Shown: in pieces, positions 57,185 to 64,000 of the stretch
How positions within the stretch are numbered: position 1 is the first letter of the stretch
Layout: each line of letters begins with the position of its first letter
Origin: Apostichopus japonicus
Taxonomy: Eukaryota; Echinodermata; Holothuroidea; Aspidochirotida; Stichopodidae
DNA: 64,000 bases
NCBI RefSeq assembly: GCF_037975245.1
Contig: NC_092567.1
Span: forward strand, 26,656,876-26,720,875
Direction: 5' to 3'
The notes under the pieces: model-generated
Seen by the model: only the letters and a program-made list of their open reading frames with translations
What the model was told of the DNA's origin: nothing
Database searches by the model: none
Made by a program: the position numbers and the translations under genes

Positions 57185-58900
57185 CAGAGTTGTCAACAAG
57201 TCCCTAGCTGCAAGTCTCAAGTCAAGTCTCAAGTCACCTTGAAAATTTTGAGCGAGTTTCAAGTCAAGTCTCAAGTCTTTGGAGGTCGAGTCTCGAGTCA
57301 AGTCTCAAGTCCCTATGAGCAAGTCCCAAGTCAAGTCTCAAGTCTTTGAAGTTTGAATACAATGATGCAGGCTACGAATAATGTAACAGTGTTCCAGGAA
57401 ACTGAGGAAAGCAAATAAAAGTTATTGTTACAATCATGGGCGTCAGCAGGTTTCAGAAAGTGAGGGGGACACTATACTATCTAAGCGGAGCGCCAAGATT
57501 GGTTGGCGCGTAGCGTACCAGAAAATTTTGGGTACATAAGACCCCCTAGATCGCAGAAGACGGCCTTCCTGAGTCGTTTTTAGTTACATCAGAACCAGAT
57601 CTGTGAGGAGAAATTTTGTCTCACAAAACTAAATTCCGACAGAAAGTACTGGTAGAAAGAACCGTTGTTTACGTGGGTTCTAGGCCTAATTTCGGTAGTT
57701 TGGTATCATATAATATCCTGCATACAGGCAGAATACTGTCTGTAGGGCCTAAAATATATGATATTACCTTCCTGGTGGGGTCATCGCCTTGTTTTCAAGT
57801 TGAAATGCGCCGTTGTTTTCTCTGATTCACAGTGTAGGGCAAGGGGAATTCCATTTCTGGCGAGAAGGGGTGCTTCCACAAAACACTCTAAAACATCGTT
57901 CAAACATCGCACAAACTTTTATCAGAGGTCTCGGACGAAGCGGGGAGGGTGAATATCGGAGGAAGGGGGATAAAGGGCCAAGCACTGTTCTAATTTCCAG
58001 TGCAATTCATTGATAATGATTCTTAAGTTAGATTCTACTTGAATCAGCTCAGCAATTGTGATAGAAAATCGCGCATATGCATGTGATTTTTTTTAATAAC
58101 TGCTCTGAAAAGTGGGTGGGACAAATGATATGATATCCCCTCCACTTTTGAAAGTGGGGGGGACATGTCCCCCCCCCCCGTCCCCCACCTGTTGACGCCC
58201 ATGGTTACAATTGAATACATGTGTTTGTATCCAAACGAAACTATCTTCGGAATTGGTACGTACGCCGCCATAATTGTGATTGCAGCATACAGATGGAATC
58301 GGGGCTACCAGATGAAATCAATGCTTTGCGGCCAAATTGATTTTTTACGCCAAAATAAATTCAGACAAAACTCAGTCAAACAATGACCGAAATTCTGCCA
58401 AATTTTCGGCTGCTGAACACTAGAATTATGTGGTATAAATTAAACAGCCGAATAGCAAAACCGGGGCACACGCCACGGAACAAATCACCTCAAAATTTGC
58501 TAGCCACTGTTTTATTGAAAAAGGCCAACTTTCAGGCAAACAGCAGCCCTGGATGGAATATTCAACCAAGCCAATGGTAGTTATGGTAACGCCTGTAGTC
58601 GTCGTTGGGCGCTCGTATTTCCAGCGTACACGAAACCATAATTATTTATTATCAATATCAACTTATGAAGTTATTTAATGATTAAAAAATTGTGAAATAC
58701 AAACAAGTCTCTAGTAGAAAAACCGAGTCTTTTGAAGGCAAGTCTCAAGTCAAGTCCCAAGTCTTTGCTAACTTTTTGGGCAAGTCTCAAGTCAAGTCCC
58801 AAGTCTCTGACAGCCGAGTCTCGAGTCGAGTCTCAAGTCCTAAAATTTGCGACTCGAGTCGGACTCGAGTCCGAGTCCCTGACTCGAGTCCCCAACTCTG
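57185..58900. mobile_element. hAT-like element with AAGTC/GACTC repeat arms, third level of the nest
   Basis: Ends CAGAGTTG and CAACTCTG are inverted, with a perfect 8-bp duplication AGTTTTAG (57177-57184 and 58901-58908). Both subterminal regions are arrays of CAAGTCTCAAGT/ACTCGAGTC words (57210-57350 and 58700-58890). Confidence 0.87.
57435..58203. mobile_element. hAT-like element, innermost level of the nest
   Basis: Ends CATGGGCGTCAGCAGGT and ACCTGTTGACGCCCATG are inverted and flanked by a perfect GTTACAAT duplication (57427-57434 and 58204-58211). It has the GCGGAGCGCCAAGATT module near 57485 and a poly-C/G tract at 58155-58190. No transposase. Confidence 0.88.
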
Positions 58901-60231
58901 AGTTTTAGATCTCATGGCTTAGAAATTTAGTTTGGAGAAATACATGGGCGTCTGCAGAAAGAAAATCAGGGGACAAATAATCCAAGTAGACTTTTGTATA
59001 TACGATGGGTCTGGGGTCCTCTCCCAGAAAACAAATATAGACTGCCGCAAATGCGATTTCCGTCCTATATTTAACAACTGTGGATAAAATACAATAAAAT
59101 GAAACTGCTGCATGTCATTTGCACAATGCTGGATCAAACTGCGCCAAAGTTCAATACAGGGGAACTTGAAATGCAGCTATTGGTCAAGACAAATTGGTGG
59201 GGACACGGTATATCATGTCCCCACTACTGAAAAAGTTGGTGGGGACGCGTCCCGCTGTCCTCACCAGGATCTGCGCCCATGGTTTGGAGGCTGTTTATCG
59301 TGGAACGCCATTTTCATGCTCACTGATATGATGTGATATCTGCTGTTTGCTTTACAAATTCGAATAATTTTGTCACTGTTCCTCTTTCTCTTCCCGTTTT
59401 CTTGCCGTATTTTCTACTCCATCCTTTTCTCTCTTTCTTCTTTTTCTTTTCCTTCCTTCACCTCGTTGAAGTTGGCAAGTGTATACAATTCCAAAGCTAT
59501 TCAACAGCAACAAAACGTTATTTTGTGTATGTCTGTTGTGGGGTGAAGTTAGCGCTATGAGCTACAAGTTCCAATGCGCAAGGTGGGGGGAAAGGGGCTA
59601 GAAATAATGTGTGGGTCAATTCTAACTCGGTTTTCGGTCGTTAATTGTTGATGTAGCCTACCAGGTAAACGGTAGAAATGACTTTAACAATTTCAAATTT
59701 AATAATTTGATTTATTAAGCCATTTGGAGCACATAACTTAGGCTATAACAGAACATTACTGGCAAAAACTTGGGGGGGTTGATTGTGTGGGCCAACCCCC
59801 CCTCTTCAAAAAGTGGCGGGGTTAAAACCCCCCCCCCCCCAACCCCCCCTGTTTCTCCGCCACTGATCCACATTAAGACTTCTCTCAAACCATGAATAAA
59901 ACGGAGAGTCAATTTCTAGATATGTACTTAGGAACCACTTGCTGCAATAATTCTACATTTGTCAAACTGTTGATAAATTGGAAAGGCACTTGTAGGGCAT
60001 CTCGGTCAAATCTTTAACTTTTATGTCCAGCACTTCAGAGGCCAGGGACATTTGTTTGTGTACTGTGGGGAGGGGGGTGGAGATATTAATTTGTCCAGGG
60101 GAAGGGTACCCTCTCCCTTTTGAGAAATTTTGGTGCAATTGAAGGAGCTTACATGCAAAATGGTGCTATATTTTGCAACTCTAAAAACAAGATGAAACTT
60201 TGTCGACTGTTTAGGTTGTACTGCATATTCA

Positions 60232-60233
<2 letters not shown>

Positions 60234-60292
<59 letters not shown>
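60234..60292. repeat. (TA)n microsatellite
   Basis: About 29 uninterrupted AT dinucleotides. Confidence 0.98.
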
Positions 60293-60294
<2 letters not shown>

Positions 60295-61763
60295 CCTGTG
60301 TAGACTAGAATGGTCGTATACTATCCAGCTAATGAGGTAGGGGAGAGCTGGGTCCCCGGGTTTGTTTTCCTGGAGGGATAAAACCACCAGAAGTATACGT
60401 GGTTGTTCCAATGTCAGAGTCACGGAGAGCCAGGACCAGAGCACCAGGGACAGCTGTGGTCCCAAGCCCATTTTTTTCACCGTTGTTGTTACACTTACTA
60501 GCATATAATGCAAAAGAGAATATACTATTCTTTTCCATATTTTCCCTGCGGACCCGCAGGCTCGTCAATCATGCTGCGGAAAGAGATCTTATCTCTCCAG
60601 ATATATCTTACAGAGGTTTTTCATTAAACACCGCACCCCCCCCCCCCCCACACCCACATCTCTCTCTTTTTTCTCTTTCATCTCTGAGGCAACAAAGATC
60701 ATAAGAAAGTAAGTGTATATTTCTGCCACTCACATTTGCTATTAAGGATTCAATCCCAGGCGCAGTGCTACTGGTTATTATTCATGAGCATTTTTGTATT
60801 ATCAAAATGAATGCCAGACAATCAAATGATCTACTATATATTTACTACCTCGTTATACGTCTACTCGTCTCAAAATGTCAAGGTCGAGGTTTTGACGTGA
60901 TAATGAAAAATATATATGGAACAATGATATTCGAAAGGTTCGGAAAAGTAGAAATTTTGACGTAAAATAGTCAACATTTCCCATTAGTATCTAGAAGGCT
61001 TCTGGTGAAGACCCAAGTGATTTGTCTGCCCTTACTCCCCCACCCCCCCCCCCCCTGACCATTTTGGTAACCTCCTATGCCACTGATCTGCTTTCACAAA
61101 CTTGTACAAAATATCACAAATATAGGCTGCAGTTCATTTTGTGTTCTAATACTCAACTTTTTGCACATGCCCTGAATAAGGCTTTTCTGATATTTCGCTC
61201 TGCTAATGTACTGCTGATAATTACCATGGAGATGAATGCAGCAAGTCGAATAATTTCTACTGGATGAGCGATCAAAACATTGTTCGCTCCTAAATTGCTC
61301 TCAGTCTGAAAGCAACCGTAAAATCATACTGAACGCCTCATCCAACTTACAGTCAACTTAAGGTTATCAACTATTGGCACTCTATAATAACTTAAACACA
61401 CTTCTCAATCATACAACTTCCTAGGCCTAAACTCACGCACAGCGTTTAACATTACTGTCAAGTGCACACAAACATATGAGCCATATTTTTGCTGGAGAAC
61501 CCCAACTTGCAAATACATGAAGATCGCAATGAAGCCCTCCGTCAGTTGGGATTCTGTGGACTGACCAAACCAGGAGACTGGCAGCGGACTCGTGCAGTGT
61601 AAGAATATACAACAAAGTTAGTATGAGTACACGTAGAGTACCTTTCCGGGTAGAAATGCGTACTAGTTCGAGGAAAAGTAAAACCTAGTCTACCTAGACT
61701 TGCTCTAGGAGTATCTGCATGAGACTTTAAAATACCTCTACTAAGAGAACAAATCCATGAGTA
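60293..61763. other. Right-side intergenic region, no gene recognised
   Basis: No exon or RNA gene recognised. C-runs near 60640 and 61035 occur; the second is followed by CCTCCTATGCCACTG, a lone hAT-like right end at about 61080 whose left partner was not found. Confidence 0.4.
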
Positions 61764-62130
61764 CTAGTATGCGAGAACACTGACAACCATTCTAGAATAC
61801 GGGTACAGAGTACAAATCCATGAGTACCAGTATGCGAGTACACTGACAACCATTCTAGAATACGGGTACAGAGTACAAATCCATGAGTACCAGTATGCGA
61901 GTACACTGACAACCATTCTAGAATACGGATACAGAGTACAAATCCATGAGTACCAGTATGCGAGTACACTGACAACCATTCTAGAATACGGGTACAGAGT
62001 ACAAATCCATGAGTACCAGTATGCGAGTACACTGACAACCATTCTAGAATACGGGTACAGAGTACAAATCCATGAGTACCAGTATGCGAGTACACTGACA
62101 ACCATTCTAGAATACGGGTACAGAGTACAA
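61764..62130. repeat. 63-bp minisatellite (~6 copies)
   Basis: Unit contains GAGTACAAATCCATGAGTAC and CACTGACAACCATTCTAGAA and recurs every 63 bp (61808, 61871 and so on). Because 63 is a multiple of three, two minus-strand frames stay open over the whole array; neither is a credible gene. Confidence 0.95.
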
Positions 62131-64000
62131 ATTCACTACTAGTCTCATGCTAGAATGTAAGTTCGTTTGCACAAGAGAAACCTATATATGACAGTACAAG
62201 ACCAAACCGGAAGTCTAACCGGAAAAAAAGAGACACGCATTGAGACTACACTAAACTGTATCCCATCTGTGCCTTACAGGAAACCTATTATATATACCTG
62301 GGGATACCATAATCATTTTACCAATCCTATTAGCTTACATCAGAATAATCCTGGGTGGATGGGTGCGTATATTCCATCAATACTGACATTGTGGGACAAT
62401 AGCATCATAATACATCATGTTACATGTGGGTAGGTTGGGCAGGTCGGGGGATTAAGCTGTTTGTTCAAGTTTCATGAACATGATCGTGTCCGTCATTGGT
62501 TTTTGTCGTAATTATGTAGATAATGTTGAGAGTTCTTAAGTTAAAGTCCTTCACCCACCAAGCCCTAGTGAAAATAAAGAAATGATCCCAGACACCGAAG
62601 ACAGGGAGTACGTATCATTACTCGAAAAGTTTTGACTGATTATCTTAACAGCTTATTGAAGTAAAAAAATATGTTCGGCTTTGAAATGACCCCACTTCTC
62701 ACAGACCTTTTCGAAACTCTTTCCCCTCACCGACTTCCACCCCCGCCCCCTCGTCCCCCAAAACAAACATTTATCGGACCCTTATAGGGGTCAGCGGACC
62801 TCGGGTGGAGAAAGATGAAACTTCACTGGATCATTAACCTGGTCGTTGCAACACGACTAATGCAATTATTTCTTCTCTAAATTGATTAAAATTTCCTTCT
62901 CGCAAAAAAGCATTGCCTGGTTCACTACCCTTAAATATTCTACTCGTTTCGAGTAAATGTCTCTTCAAGGAGGATGAGGATTTAATGAATAAAACTAGAC
63001 GGGATAAAATTCAATTTACAAGTATTGACCAATCGATAAAATGTCTTTTTTTATATGTCAGAGTGTATTTACTCATTGCCGACTACAATGTCCAGCATAT
63101 AAAACAATAGCACATATCCTACGGTAAGGGACCCTTGTTGATTTCATTTTATTACACGAAATGTAAGTGATATTACCAGCTATTAATGCAGATATTTTTA
63201 TGGCCATCAAATGTCAGTTCTTTAAATCGTTTCCTCAACACCTGTTTGAACGTAGCGGCCATTAAGAGTAGCCACTAACAGCAGCCAATAGTGTATACAT
63301 CAACGTTACACGCCGTTGGCCACTGATGTTTGTACACTGTGACGAGCGCATGGTACGCTGTGGCGGGAAAGTGGAACCCCAGCAGCCACTATGGGCAGCC
63401 TAAATTAGCGGACAATTACAAGACTTTACTTTTTCTTAACTGTTTTAAAGCGATAATAATTCACGCTATGCATCAATGAGGCTTCCTCAACGCCGTTTAA
63501 CTGTGGAAGTCATCGGTAGAATCTACCTTAATTAGTTACATCAACCATGCGATAAGGGACTGACTCGAATCGAAAAGTATACTCTAGGACTTTCATCTAT
63601 TACTATTGGAATTTGGAATATTCCTGTCTTAGGTGAGATGTTTTCTTAATTTGTCACACAATAAATGATTTCTATATTGCCTTCTTTTCAATGTGTGTAC
63701 TAATTGAGTTAGTATCCAGTGTAAGTGTAAAATGTATAGGCCTATAGCGAATTGTTCATGGAATCTTGAAACGTGCCTTAACGCATTGCACATTTTTTAT
63801 GATGAGACTGCGCTAAGTATAGTTACTTTGGTCAAATTGGGCCTATTTACTATTTACCCGTATTTTGGTAACCATCTCTCTGACCATGGCATGATGTATT
63901 TTGAACATGTAACCATGCATTGACCTACGTCTAAGCGGGCTATGGCTAAGTAGTAAAATTGGTTTATTCTTTCATTGGTAAAGTTTATGCAAAGACCTAA
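62131..64000. other. Right-edge intergenic region, nothing recognised
   Basis: AT-rich DNA with no recognisable exon, RNA gene, tandem repeat or delimited transposon on either strand. Confidence 0.4.

Larger units (their letters stand above)
57002..59281. mobile_element. hAT-like element, second level of the nest
   Basis: Ends CATGGGCGCAGATC and GATCTGCGCCCATG are perfect inverted 14-mers. Flanking octamers GTTTTGAG (56994-57001) and GTTTGGAG (59282-59289) match at 7 of 8. Its own DNA is 57002-57176 and 58909-59281. Confidence 0.87.
56210..59865. mobile_element. hAT-like element, outermost shell of a four-level nest
   Basis: Ends CAGTGGCGGAGA and TCTCCGCCACTG are flanked by a perfect 8-bp duplication ATCCACAT (56202-56209 and 59866-59873). 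Its own sequence is the outer parts 56210-56993 and 59290-59865, the latter with C-runs near 59800-59850. A further left end, CAGGGGCGTATGCAGG at 56405, lies inside without a visible partner. Two copies of the GCGGAGCGCCACC module occur at about 56290 and 56455. Confidence 0.87.

Noticed and set aside
61727-62105. 113-124 codon minus-strand tandem-repeat proteins
   Set aside because: Two overlapping frames are open only because the 63-bp unit is a multiple of three; no gene signals.

Overview
The window looks like nuclear DNA of an animal: AT-rich, gene-sparse, with short coding exons, GT-AG introns and dense transposon and minisatellite debris. All five genes have clear animal homologues. 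The WDR45-type (rather than only WDR45B-type) propeller, the gene set and the abundance of small hAT-like elements with poly-G/C ends suggest a marine invertebrate, possibly a deuterostome such as an echinoderm. That placement is inference; no diagnostic marker was found.

Gene layout from left to right: (1) the 5' part of a CREC-family (calumenin/reticulocalbin) ER calcium-binding protein on the minus strand, with exons 3 onward outside the left edge; (2) a complete five-exon IMMP1L-like mitochondrial inner-membrane signal peptidase on minus; (3) a complete nine-exon WDR45/WIPI4-like autophagy beta-propeller on plus; (4) a two-exon RTN4IP1-like mitochondrial NAD(P)H reductase on minus, with a 6.4 kb intron full of mobile DNA; (5) a complete nine-exon cathepsin D-like aspartic protease on plus. 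For genes 2-5 every splice junction was followed by hand, the phases agree, and the spliced frames are open to a stop. The five genes look independent and not operonic. Two act in mitochondria (IMMP1L, RTN4IP1) and two in autophagy/lysosome (WDR45, cathepsin D), but nothing in the sequence links them. From about 54 kb to the right edge no gene is recognisable.

The rest is mainly mobile DNA. Twelve hAT-like non-autonomous elements can be delimited by inverted ends plus 8-bp target duplications; most duplications are perfect. They include a two-deep nest inside a broken non-LTR retrotransposon (2.1-4.6 kb) and a four-deep nest (56.2-59.9 kb). Other families are TTAA-flanked elements, a 9-bp-TSD Mutator-like element, a 1 kb element with 25-bp subterminal repeats, and a 2 kb element whose arms are arrays of a palindromic motif containing CACTTAAGTG. 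About a dozen minisatellites are present. Several have captured pieces of host genes: a 93-bp unit carrying the 3' part of WDR45 exon 8 with its splice donor, ten copies; arrays overlapping the stop codons of WDR45 and RTN4IP1; and an inverted duplicate of cathepsin D exon 5 in a nearby intron.
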